From Ustilago trichophora (taxonomy: Eukaryota; Basidiomycota; Ustilaginomycetes; Ustilaginales; Ustilaginaceae), in assembly GCA_900323505.1 (NCBI GenBank), contig OOIN01000010.1:310001-374000 (forward strand): DNA of 64,000 nt, written 5' to 3'. A program made the position numbers and the translations under genes. The notes under the pieces are model-generated. The model searched no databases. It was not told where the DNA came from and worked only from the letters and a program-made list of their open reading frames with translations. Below are positions 32,392 through 42,753 of this stretch, piece after piece. Numbering within the stretch: position 1 is the stretch's first letter; every line of letters starts with the position of its first letter.

Positions 32392-35300
32392 ATGGCTGCG
32401 GTAACAGCGACCATCTTGCCATCGGGTCCGGATTTCGTCAACATGGATCACCGTTCAGCCGAGGCGCATCGATTGCCGCCAGCTACGTTCGCCGATTCAA
32501 GCCTGGTCAATGGCCGATCCCTCCGAACTCAAAAGTCAGTTCCTTCTCCTTCGTCGCCTTCATCACCATTTCGCCTGCGTGGCTCGCAACAGTCACCCTC
32601 AATCCCACATCGACGCGTCTACAACATTGAAGACGAGTCTACCGCGAGTTCTTCAGTCTCCTCGATAGGTCGATCGTCTACGTCCTCGGTGACACCATCA
32701 CAGTCTGCATCTAATGCCTCGCCAACCAAGTCGCCAGCTCGCCTAGGCGTGCCATCGCCCCGGTCACCACCAGGCTCGCCGACTCGGTCTCTCGCACACA
32801 AAAAGTCGGCCGAACGTAGAAGCAAAGCAACTCGCAACCAGCATCTCACCAATCTGGAAGCCGCCTCCCTCTCCACCCCAGAGCTTCACCTCGCTTCGGA
32901 CCCGATGCTCGACACGCACGATCCGTCCTTCTTGCGCAAGCTGGTTCGTAACTCCCGAACCCAGTCCAACGACGCCATGTCCAGCGCAGGCAGCGAAGGT
33001 CTGACAGCATCCCATGGCCGAACCAACAGTGCGTCACCCTACACGGCAGTCAAGCCGGGCTTGGCCTATGCGAGCTTTGGCGCCGCCATGAGCGCTGTCG
33101 ATTCACAAAACGAGAACTCACACTCGCTCGCAGTTCCTGACGAGCATCGCTCGCGCAAGCAGAGCAACGCTACGCTTCGCAGCGCAGACTCATCGACAAC
33201 TAGTTCTTCTTGGACCAAGCAGAACATGAGCACCGACACACTCAGTCCGCCCAGGGACATCGACTCTCAACCATCCACTGGCAAATCTACGCCAGTCCAA
33301 ACCAAATCCTCTGGAGGCACCTGGTTCCGACGCAGCCGAAAAGAAGGCGAGTCTTCTCGCAATGGTCAAGCAGACCAGGAGAAAGCAACTTGCCCCAACG
33401 ATGACGCCAGCACTTTCATGGCAGACTCCTCGACTCAAGTTTCGGCGCAGCGCAGCCGTACCAGTGCCGCGACAGCTGGATCTGGTACCACGTCCCTATC
33501 CGAGAGCAACCTCACCTCCCTCTCTGCTGCCACCGACGCATCGTTCGGCATGTCCGATTTGGCATCGCCTCAGGCTGCGCTCGATAGCATTCGCAAGGCG
33601 CGCTCATTCATGATTCGTGAGCTCGGTCGTCTCGGTGAGCCGGAGGGAGGCCTTGACAAGCAACGCATCTCTGCGCTCGTTTCGCAAATGAATGTCGAAG
33701 CTCATGACCCCAGTGTCGAAGCATCGCGCTTCTGGCACAGCATCGCCGATGGCGTCCTTCTGTGCTTGCTGGCAAATCGTCTCAGGTCCGGTAGTGTGGA
33801 CCGCATCGATCGTCGAGATCTCGAATGGGCCAAGGCCGACAATATCTCGAGGTTCTTGAGAGCAGCGCGCGATCACCTCGGATTACGCTCAAAGGACCTC
33901 TTCCAGAGCTTCGATCTCACTGATGGTACCGTCGAAGGTTTGCTTCGCGTGGTTCACACGCTTCAAGCAGCAGAAAAGATGGTCAAGCGCCGCTCCAAGG
34001 TGGCAGCCGCCCGTGCCAACGCCATCAAGATCGAGCCAAGGACCACTTCGATGACGCCCCCTTCCACACCACGTGCACAGGACCGTAAGCTGCTTTCTGC
34101 GGGCAATGGCGATCTTGAACGCATCGAAAACAGCTCAGAGCTGTCTTTGAACGAGGACACGCCGAAACGTACCATGTTGACCATCCAGCAGAACAGACGC
34201 GAGGCAGAACGCATTCTCATGGGCAGATCGGACTCTGCACGCTTTGACACCTCGTCCACGGATTCCAAGCGTCGCTCCATTGAGCTGGGGTACGCAAAGC
34301 CCAAAGGCTCTTCCATTACATTTGCTGATTCGGTCAAGCAAATCAGCTACAATGGCGATGAAGAGGGCCGTATGCCATATCGCGATCGCAAGCTGAGCGA
34401 GTCTGCCATCAGTCTGACCGGCGTTGCCGAGGAGCCCGAAGATGGTATCACCACCAATGGCGATGTTTTGCCCACAGCCGACTCGTTCTCCAGTACCCAA
34501 TCGGTATCGATGGAGAGGGCTCAGGGTAGAAGAGGCAGTAGCGAGTCAGACAAGTCGAGTAAAGGCTTTTCTGCCAAGCCTCCACCTCTGGCTCGTAGCA
34601 CATCTCAGAAGCGCATCAGCCAAGAACTTGCGCTCGGTCAGCTTCCGAGGGCAGTAATCGGATCTACCGAAAACCTCGACGACTATCTCTTTTCGTCAGG
34701 CAGCCCTTCGCGACACGCTCCGACTCGACGACACAGTGCGCGACTCTATCCTGGTCCATCGCTGCTCAACCCTTCCCGCGAGTCGCTGCTCAATCTCGGT
34801 GCACAGTCTACTGGCGAGTCAGACTCATCTCCTTCCGGCCGTGTGCCTTTCCCTCGCGGAGCTAATGACTCTCCAGGCGCTCGCAGGATGGCGCGCCACC
34901 TCTCGATGAATGCAGGTAGTGTCGACTCATTCTCCCTGGCATCAGGCCCATCGATCACGACTAACGCCACTGGCAGCTCGCCCAAAGTCAGTTCGCGCCC
35001 TCAGTTCCGACACATGCGCTACTCGTCCGATCTGCATCTGCCCTTCCTGAACCGACCGACATCCATCAGCGGACGCTCACCTGATCCTTCGGTCGATGAG
35101 CGTTCCGTCATCTCGACCTCGCGCAGCCGTTTCGATTCGGAGATCGGCTCCATCTATACCAACACGCTCGGTAGTCTCACCACAGATGAGAACGGTTCAG
35201 CCGTTACCAGAGGCAGCCGCGATGCCACGGGTCCCAAGCACAAGCTGGTAGTCACCGAAGCAGGTAAGCCCAATGTCACCTACCAGTTGGGCAACTGCAT

Positions 35301-37422
35301 TGGCCGTGGTCAGTTCGGATCGGTCTATCGCGCTTTGAACCTCAACTCGGGGCAGATGGTCGCAGTCAAGAGGATCAAGCTCGAAGGCCGCAGCGATGAC
35401 GAGGTCACAGAGTTGATGGGTGAGGTCGATCTGCTCAAAAGCCTCACTCATCCGAGCGTGGTCAAGTACGAAGGTCTTGTGCGTGGCCCAGATGTCGTGT
35501 CCATCATCTTGGAATATGTCGAGAACGGCTCACTGCTGCACACCCTCAAGGCGTTCGGCAACTTTCCGGAAAAGCTCGTTGCAAGCTACGTTGTCAAGAT
35601 CCTGGAAGGTCTCAACTACCTACACGAGCAGAATGTGGTGCACTGCGACTTGAAGGCGGCCAACATCCTGACCACCAAGAATGGCAACGTCAAACTCTCC
35701 GACTTTGGTGTTTCGCTCAACCTAAAAGCGGTCAAGAAGATGGGCAACAAGAACGACGCCATCGGCACGCCCAACTGGATGGCTCCCGAAGTCATTGAGC
35801 TCAAGGGTGTCACTACTGCTGCCGATATTTGGTCGCTTGGCTGCACCATCATCGAGCTGCTGACCGGAAAGCCGCCGTACTACGACATGCTGGCAATGTC
35901 GGCCATGTTCAGGATCGTCGAAGACGACTGTCCGCCGATCCCGGAAAAGTGCTCGGATGCGCTTCGCGACCTCCTGCTGCAATGCTTCAACAAGGACCCC
36001 ACCAAGCGACCTAGCGCCGAGACGCTGTTTGAGCACGAGTGGATTCGACAGGTCTGGTCTGGCCACAAGGAGTTGCGACCACAGGACAGTGTCCCCTTCC
36101 TGCGCCGGATCAGTGCCGATATTCGTCGACTGGATCCTCGCATGTTTGAGAAGGAAGAAGCCAGCCTCGTCCAGCCTCCCATGGAAAGGTCTACTTCGTC
36201 GCCTCCTCGTACATTGCAACGTCCTGACCTCGAAGCGCTTCGTGCCAACACGTCTCCTGCCGAGTCCTCGGCAGGCACGATCACCGACAAGGTCAATGGC
36301 ATCTCGCCCACGACTTCTCCGCCCGCCAACACCTCCTCGCTCCCCAGCCTTGACACTGCGTCCACACACACATCGTCCAAGTCCATGACCCAGTCACCTG
36401 GGCCAGTGCCGATCAGTCCGACGGTGCTATCGCCCATTGGCGACTCGTCTTTGTTGGATCCTGGTCTGATTGCGGACGAGGAAGCCAAACCGCACGCCTT
36501 TGTCAAGAGTACCTTCAGCAAGGCTGTCGTCTGCAAGATCTGCCGCGAGCCGGTTAAGAAGCACGCTGTGCTCTGTGAAGAGTGCGGCCTCGTATGCCAC
36601 GCAAGATGCGCTGTCCACGCACCTTCGCCTTGCAACCTGCGAGCCCAGCTGCTGCTCTTCCAGCAGCGCGCTTCCTTGGACCAGACGAGCCCGATGTCTT
36701 CGGCAGCTCATCTGGCACCCGTGTCTCCAGTGCTGGGTGGTGCTGCGAACGGTGCTTCAGCTCCAATCAACTTCCGCTTCCCATTCGGCATGAAGCGTCA
36801 GTCCAAGTCGCCGACGGTGGAGTCCCAGCCTCAGCTTGGTTTTGGTGCAGCAGCGAGTCTGGAGAATGAAGGCGGGCAGCCGCCTTCGCCTCCTAATGGT
36901 AATGGAGGCAAGGGGGCCAAGGATCCGAATCCCGCTCGCAAGCGTCGCATCTCGTTGATCCCGGGCCGACAGCGCTCGCCATCGCCATCTCCCGAAATCA
37001 CTGAAGCCATGCGAAGCCCCTATGGCAACGGCACGCTTCATGGTGTCCGGCGACACAGCTCGATGAGCTACGGCAGCATCAGCGGCGCCAGCAGCATTTC
37101 GAGCGCCGGTGGCGGAATCATCATGGGCCACTCGAGCTCGAGAGGATCTTCGGCGCAGCAGCATCAGCAGCACCCCCAGCCGGGTGCTTCGACGCCAGTA
37201 TTGCCCATCGAGCAGCAGCTCAACGAGCGCCCGCCGATGGAGCGCTTCCGTCGACGTCTCAGCTCTGGTGTAGCCTATGGTGCACCGGAACCCACGCCAG
37301 CGACCAAGAGGATCACTAAAGCCGGCATCGCTACCGGACAAGTGACTCCAACACCTCAATCTGCGATTGAGCGTAAGAAGTCTCGACGCGTCTCCTCCAA
37401 GACGGACTGCATCATCATGTGA
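32392..37422 (+). CDS. Large protein kinase with CH, STE-type kinase, C1 domains and CaaX end
   Basis: Single-exon protein of 1676 aa. A disordered Ser/Pro/Thr-rich region fills the first ~400 residues. Residues ~420-530 look like a calponin-homology domain (DGVLLCLLANRLRSG, then NISRFLRAARDHLGLRSKDL). The kinase domain spans ~963-1220: Gly-loop GRGQFGSVY, Lys in VAVKRIKLEG, catalytic HCDLKAANIL (about 1084; the usual HRD Arg is Cys), DFG in LSDFGVSL (about 1103), APE in TPNWMAPEVIEL. It most resembles Cdc15/Cdc7/SepH-type STE kinases of septation networks (inference). A C1-type zinc finger follows at ~1368-1415 with its His and Cys ligands. The protein ends Cys-Ile-Ile-Met, a prenylation signal. 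Together these suggest a membrane-anchored kinase tied to the cytoskeleton. The first ATG was taken; an in-frame Met lies at residue 18. Confidence 0.9.
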   Translation: MAAVTATILPSGPDFVNMDHRSAEAHRLPPATFADSSLVNGRSLRTQKSVPSPSSPSSPFRLRGSQQSPSIPHRRVYNIEDESTASSSVSSIGRSSTSSVTPSQSASNASPTKSPARLGVPSPRSPPGSPTRSLAHKKSAERRSKATRNQHLTNLEAASLSTPELHLASDPMLDTHDPSFLRKLVRNSRTQSNDAMSSAGSEGLTASHGRTNSASPYTAVKPGLAYASFGAAMSAVDSQNENSHSLAVPDEHRSRKQSNATLRSADSSTTSSSWTKQNMSTDTLSPPRDIDSQPSTGKSTPVQTKSSGGTWFRRSRKEGESSRNGQADQEKATCPNDDASTFMADSSTQVSAQRSRTSAATAGSGTTSLSESNLTSLSAATDASFGMSDLASPQAALDSIRKARSFMIRELGRLGEPEGGLDKQRISALVSQMNVEAHDPSVEASRFWHSIADGVLLCLLANRLRSGSVDRIDRRDLEWAKADNISRFLRAARDHLGLRSKDLFQSFDLTDGTVEGLLRVVHTLQAAEKMVKRRSKVAAARANAIKIEPRTTSMTPPSTPRAQDRKLLSAGNGDLERIENSSELSLNEDTPKRTMLTIQQNRREAERILMGRSDSARFDTSSTDSKRRSIELGYAKPKGSSITFADSVKQISYNGDEEGRMPYRDRKLSESAISLTGVAEEPEDGITTNGDVLPTADSFSSTQSVSMERAQGRRGSSESDKSSKGFSAKPPPLARSTSQKRISQELALGQLPRAVIGSTENLDDYLFSSGSPSRHAPTRRHSARLYPGPSLLNPSRESLLNLGAQSTGESDSSPSGRVPFPRGANDSPGARRMARHLSMNAGSVDSFSLASGPSITTNATGSSPKVSSRPQFRHMRYSSDLHLPFLNRPTSISGRSPDPSVDERSVISTSRSRFDSEIGSIYTNTLGSLTTDENGSAVTRGSRDATGPKHKLVVTEAGKPNVTYQLGNCIGRGQFGSVYRALNLNSGQMVAVKRIKLEGRSDDEVTELMGEVDLLKSLTHPSVVKYEGLVRGPDVVSIILEYVENGSLLHTLKAFGNFPEKLVASYVVKILEGLNYLHEQNVVHCDLKAANILTTKNGNVKLSDFGVSLNLKAVKKMGNKNDAIGTPNWMAPEVIELKGVTTAADIWSLGCTIIELLTGKPPYYDMLAMSAMFRIVEDDCPPIPEKCSDALRDLLLQCFNKDPTKRPSAETLFEHEWIRQVWSGHKELRPQDSVPFLRRISADIRRLDPRMFEKEEASLVQPPMERSTSSPPRTLQRPDLEALRANTSPAESSAGTITDKVNGISPTTSPPANTSSLPSLDTASTHTSSKSMTQSPGPVPISPTVLSPIGDSSLLDPGLIADEEAKPHAFVKSTFSKAVVCKICREPVKKHAVLCEECGLVCHARCAVHAPSPCNLRAQLLLFQQRASLDQTSPMSSAAHLAPVSPVLGGAANGASAPINFRFPFGMKRQSKSPTVESQPQLGFGAAASLENEGGQPPSPPNGNGGKGAKDPNPARKRRISLIPGRQRSPSPSPEITEAMRSPYGNGTLHGVRRHSSMSYGSISGASSISSAGGGIIMGHSSSRGSSAQQHQQHPQPGASTPVLPIEQQLNERPPMERFRRRLSSGVAYGAPEPTPATKRITKAGIATGQVTPTPQSAIERKKSRRVSSKTDCIIM

Positions 37423-38213
37423 TGCATGCATTCGCGACCCTTTCGGCTACATCTTTCGACGACCTTACTCACGCATTCCAGGCTTCCGAACGCATTCGAG
37501 ACTAATACACGAACTCGAAGCTCGGTCGCTCTCCCGCACGCACGCATTTGCCCCATTTCCAATCTCGCTTCATCGTCTTGTCACATATACCTTGCTCCTC
37601 TGACAGACGATTTTCTTTTGCTGTCTTCTCCCCCTCTCAAAAGCCGCAAACTGGCGTCCACTTTCGCTTTTGCACTTGTTTTGTATTTATGATTTCATCT
37701 CGTTTGCATGCTGCATCTTTTGCTTCTTAATGAACGATACTTTTATCAGCCGTTGCTCGAACGTTAACTTGGAGGTCGCGAATGTTATCATTCTTTGCAG
37801 GTCTGGTTGCAGTTCATAGAGGTGAAGAGATTTTCTGCATATGTGGGAGATTTATGTGTGGGACCATGCGAAGGGCGAAGTAGATTGGTAGAAAAAACGT
37901 GACCGGACTACAAATGACTCAAGCGTCATGACGAGATGATCATCACGCATTCACATCAAACATGAAGCCAACTAAATCGTCATGAAACCGAGTTACAAGC
38001 GTGCATTAAGTCATCGCTAAGAGGCGAGAATCAATAAACAGTTAACTTACATAAATCAGCAAGACCAAAAGAAAGAGGGAGGCCAGAGGAAAGAGGAAGA
38101 GGCTAGGTATACATATATTGTGTGCAGGGCCGGTACAAAAAAATCAAGGCACAGATCATTGGGATGGCGGGGAAGAGAGAGTGTATTCGTATGATAGAGA
38201 GTGGGATTGAAAT
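37423..38213. other. Convergent intergenic region
   Basis: About 790 bases between the kinase stop and the stop of the membrane-protein gene. T-rich then A/G-rich sequence consistent with two 3' UTRs. No repeat or RNA gene recognised. Confidence 0.5.
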
Positions 38214-39341
38214 TCAATGGGAGCTCTTCTTGTTCAAAAAGGACGTTTGGGAATGACCCCAGTCTTTTTGACCATAGAATTGTTGTTGATGTTGGTGCTG
38301 GGGTTGGGTCGGGGGAGATTGGGTGTAGCTAAGGTCTGCTTGGGATGCGAAAGGGTTGGCGTCTCTTGCCGTGGTCTGTTGATTTTGCTGCTGGTGCAGG
38401 GGGTAGTTTTGGTATCCGGTTTGGTGATGCGGTGAGGCGTAAGGGTTAGACTGGTCGGCTCTGGGGGCGCCTTCTCGTCGATAGAAGCCGTTGTTTGCGG
38501 TAATGTTATTGTTGTTGTTGTTGTTGTCGTTGGTTTGAGGCAAACCAGCTTTGGAGAAACGCTGACTCTGACCGTAGCTCGGCAGCTCGAACCCTGTTTC
38601 TGGATCATTGACATCTGGAGCCGTACCATTCTTGTAATAATGCGTCCCGCGACGAGTAGAGGCATAGTTGGCCTGTTCCGATTCCAACACTGGATCCCTC
38701 GGCAGTGGTCTAGCATCCTGCATTACCAATCCGGGCACCAAGCGGGCCATATAACTTGAACCTGCTGGAACTTTACCCTGTGTCGTATAGCTGTGGTTCA
38801 GATCGACACTATCCTCATCGACCTTTTGAACCTTTTCCTTTTTCCTTCTGTACATCATCCCCGCCACCAGCAAGATGACTAGTAGCAAAAAGGCGCCCAG
38901 ACAGATCCCGATAATGGTGGGTACCATGTTCTTTTGGCTCTTTGTTGCGCCACCGCCTTTGCGATCGCGTTCGGACTTGCGATCGGACTTGGCCAGACAG
39001 GTGGTGTCGCCCGTAGGGTTGGGCTGAATGAGCGCTTGTGCGGTGACACGGGCTGTTTGAGTTGGGCTGGGCCCGATTTGGTCGGTCACGGTGACTACGG
39101 CGGTAGCGTTGGGGGCTAGGTCGACGGCGTCCCAGTTTACGCTAGAGACTCCCTTGTTGACGTGTGCACGGAAGACGAGTTCGTGCGTGTCGAGATCACG
39201 CCCTTCGATGGTATAGTTGCCTTTGGCGAGGACTCGGATCGAGGCCGGTTCACAAGAGAACAGAGGAGGAATATTGATCATCGCCGCCGAGGCCAACGTG
39301 GCGAGGAGGACGAGATAGCTTAGTCCAGCGCTGGGTTGCAT
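38214..39341 (-). CDS. Single-pass type I membrane protein, function unknown
   Basis: One exon, 375 aa. A signal peptide is evident (LSYLVLLATLASAAM, cleavage near residue 20). The ~115-residue ectodomain has two or three Cys and a beta-sandwich-like pattern: FSCEPASIRV, VNWDAVDLAPNATAVVTVTD and a closing TGDTTCLA, with two Asn-x-Ser/Thr sites. One transmembrane helix (TIIGICLGAFLLLVILLVAG, about residues 140-162) is followed by a basic stop-transfer RRKKEK. The cytosolic tail is long and disordered, rich in Asn, Gln, His and Pro, with an eight-residue Asn run coded by a GTT/AAC microsatellite. This layout resembles single-pass sensor or adaptor proteins of basidiomycetes, but no family name is claimed. 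Confidence 0.8.
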   Translation of the reverse strand: MQPSAGLSYLVLLATLASAAMINIPPLFSCEPASIRVLAKGNYTIEGRDLDTHELVFRAHVNKGVSSVNWDAVDLAPNATAVVTVTDQIGPSPTQTARVTAQALIQPNPTGDTTCLAKSDRKSERDRKGGGATKSQKNMVPTIIGICLGAFLLLVILLVAGMMYRRKKEKVQKVDEDSVDLNHSYTTQGKVPAGSSYMARLVPGLVMQDARPLPRDPVLESEQANYASTRRGTHYYKNGTAPDVNDPETGFELPSYGQSQRFSKAGLPQTNDNNNNNNNITANNGFYRREGAPRADQSNPYASPHHQTGYQNYPLHQQQNQQTTARDANPFASQADLSYTQSPPTQPQHQHQQQFYGQKDWGHSQTSFLNKKSSH

Positions 39342-42300
39342 GTTGGCCAGAGTTAAGAGGTGAGAGTAGGGAGCGGGTGAGGCTTTGTTGTGAAGGTGGT
39401 TGCAGGAAGTATAAGTCAGCGATTCTGGTGTCGAGTGTGTCGTTTGGATGGTGTGGATCTAGCCTAGTAGTGATGTGGGTGGCAGATGAGGGTATGGGTG
39501 TCTAGAACGAGAGTGCACGGCAGAGGTGATGGTAGAGCGCTGAGAGAAGCGCGATGGCGATGCCGTGGAGGAGATGATGGTGATGAGGGCAGGGACAGAT
39601 GATGAAGGTAAAAGGGCGACGGAGAAAAAGAGAGAGACACAGAGAGAGAGCTACTTGTTGGGTTTACAGCTGGCGAATGGTTTCGGAAGCAGCCGACTGG
39701 ATACCAAATGAGAGATAGAGAGAGAAAGCGGAACAGAGAGTTACGGTCCGTCAAACAACACGATGAACAGCGTCAAAGACAGAGAGCGCTCTACACGATA
39801 CACGATTTGGCACAGCATCTCCCACACACACACTCTCTCTCTCTGTCTCTCTCTCTTTCTCTTTCTCTCTTTTTGTCTCTGTCGAAGCGCTCGGGCGCCA
39901 ATTTGGTGGGTTTAGATTGGTACAGTATGGCTTTGAGAGAGAGAGCATGAGTAAATGGCGGAGATGAAATGGACATGGGGACGGTACGGGGCAGTGCAGC
40001 GCAGCGACACGCTCCAGGCGACTCTCTCTTTTCTGCGTTTCGGCGTTCCGAATCCTCCTCCAACAAAGGCAAGTTCTATTGTTCATTGGTGATTGCTGCA
40101 TAGCTGATATGCGACATCCGAACTCCTCTCTAATTGTCTCTTTCGCTTTTCCCTTTCTCACTCTCACGCTCACGAAATTGCAGTCGGAACATCCGCATAA
40201 GAAGATTCAGCACAGACAAAGACAGAGCAAGAACCTCTTTTTCTCTCACGACCGTCGGAAGAGCCTATCCTCTAGTCAGCTTATCCGTCAAGGTTTACTC
40301 TGTGGCATAGTGTGTTGAAGTGCATACATCGGCAAGTGATGAACAACATGTTTGGATTTTTAGCATCTACACTGTACTGTACAGTACAGACTAGTGTGCC
40401 ATTTCTCACGTCTTTAGTGAGAATATAGAAGCGGGACTTGACCGGCGGGATCTCCGTTTGTATTTCTTTTTTGGCAGAGTGAAATGTGATGCCACGGAGC
40501 CTCGGCTAGGACAAAATGCTCGACGCACACACACAGGAACCCTAAAAGAAGAGAAGAAGGACGCAGTCGCTCCGAACGGGCTAAGGCTCGGGGCGAGTGT
40601 TTCTGCTTGTCAAAAGAAGAACGGGGGAAAAAAAAAAAAAGAAAAGAGAAAAAAAAAGAAAAAGAAAAGGGAGAGATAAAAAAGGGAGGAGAGGTGAGAA
40701 GACTGGTACGGTGGGAGGAGAAAAACAGACCCTGCGTAAACGTGGCAAAGAATCATCATCATGTTGTTCTTTTACATTGAATATTTAAATTGCCAGCTGT
40801 GTGAGCCGAACGGCATGCAGCTCAAATTCTAGCTGGCCTTACAAAGGGACGACACAAGGCCAACCACGAAAAGATCAATCCCATTTTGTTTTCTCTCCAT
40901 CTATTGTATGCGGCTTGCAGATTTTCTCTCTCTCTTTCTCCCTACCTTTCTTTCTCTTCTGGAAGCAGCAGCTTGAGAATGGCGCCAAGTCGTTCCACGA
41001 TCCATGCTCTCTCGTGAGCCGCAATTGTCCCCCATCTACAAGCATGAACATACAGAATGGTAGGGACTCAGGATCGAGATCGAGGTTGTTTGCCTGGCTC
41101 TGAACGATGCCCTCCAGAATTAATGTTGCGAGAAATGGTACCATTGGATCGGCAGGTTCTTCTTTCTTTGCCAGGGACGTTGGGATTGTCTCACGTGCGC
41201 GGGCAAGTTTTTCAGCACCGCCCTCCTCTCTAACCGCTATACTGTGCGTACTGTACAAGTCAGTAACTCATTGTTTCTTCTTTGCTGCAAGCCTTGGTGT
41301 CATGATCAGCCTCTTGACACCCGTATTGAGATCGGAATGATACTTCTGTTGTTCCGACGGTGCATCGATCCGAAAACAGCAAGGAGCCGGCGAGTGGAAC
41401 AAGGCTAAAAAAATGACCACATCTCGAGCAACCAACGAGCCCTTCTTCCTTTCTGCCAAAGCGCTGCGACGCGTCGAAAAAGAGAAACATTCGCTCGGGA
41501 ACAATCAACCGCTTGCCTTGCATGCATGCATAAAAGCAGCACAGCCTGTTGTTCTCCATCAGCAGCTCCTTCTAACTTCTGGCTGTAACATTGCTACAGG
41601 ACCTCGAGGCTGTGCCATGCAAGTTGATATGTATGATACAGATTAGCTGTGTCCACTCCACAGTACAGTATGTGTACTGTAGAAGTCAGATGTAAACAAG
41701 ACAGCCTCCAAAAGCCATTCCAAGATCGTCTGCTTTTCTTCTTTACGATCTACAGTATATGACTTACAGCTGGAGACAGGGACACGCTCGGACAAGACAG
41801 TCGTGCTGTGTCTTGCTGGTTGTACTCCAAGTGCAAATCTATGCATCTGCTTCCCAACTCTGCTTCATTCTTTTACGCCATCGTGACTAGGCTTGGCATT
41901 CCTGCGCAAGGCCAGCTCGGCGAAGGCTTCCTTTCTTGGACGTGTAGCCGCGTCGCCCCTTGGCCGTCGGCGGCGATTGGTCACCAATTGTTCTCTGTGC
42001 CACCTCAACGCCACTGTTCCTGCAATTCCAACCTGCTTCTTTGTCAACGGCTGATGGTGGTCAAAGCCGAAGTAAGGGTCTAACGCTGCCCCACGGTCGA
42101 GCTTTCTCTTGTTACAACTTGGTCTGTTGTGTAAAAATTGGCGATGAGATATGTACAGAGCTACATTAGACGGATCGGTGGGGTCTTCGGATGTCCGCCG
42201 TACATATTCTTGGCATTTTCTTCTACAGTACCAACGAAAAATGTTTTAGCTAGTTGTGAGCTGTCAACATCCATAACTCCTCTACATCCGGTCTTGCTGC

Positions 42301-42753
42301 TAAGGAGGCAATCGTAATGCTGTGCTCGAGAGGGATGGCATCTGGGTATGGAGACTTGTTTCGGGCGTTTGCCGAAGCTGTCGCGATGCCGCTATACCGA
42401 AACGGACAGCCGCCGAACTGTAAACGGTGGAAAGACGCATCGTCTCGGGGTCGAGGTGTCAATTTTTCAGTGTCCGCCTGCGAGACCATCTTCTCCGCTT
42501 GCCATATCCCGATTTTTCTGAATCGGGAAAAGCGCCTGCGATGAAAATGAGATTCAGATCGAAAACTCCACATTTTCGGAAGCACAAAAAAAGCTGGGAA
42601 GGGCAAATTTTTCTGTCGTGCTAGATCCGAGAATGATGGGACCCTCGAGATTATCTGTTCTCTTTCTGTCGGTCCTCCTGTTCACTTTCTTATCACGAAG
42701 ATCTCGATGAGCGACAAGGCCCTTTTCGATCCTATATATCACCGAGCCAGCTG
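39342..42753. other. Gene-free divergent intergenic region
   Basis: About 3.4 kb between divergent genes. It contains a CT/TC microsatellite (39832-39872), an A-rich purine tract (40627-40690), and TACTGTAC/GTACAGTA motifs at 40370-40388, 41241-41258, 41660-41682, 41752 and 42224. A minus-strand open frame at 40875-41258 has no domain or good continuation and is not called. The last ~150 bases are probably the SUA5 promoter, where a TATATA-type stretch lies near 42733. Confidence 0.45.

Noticed and set aside
40875..41258. 127-codon minus-strand frame with a fairly protein-like middle
   Set aside because: Its C-terminus translates a CT microsatellite, there is no recognisable domain, and no flanking exons were found.
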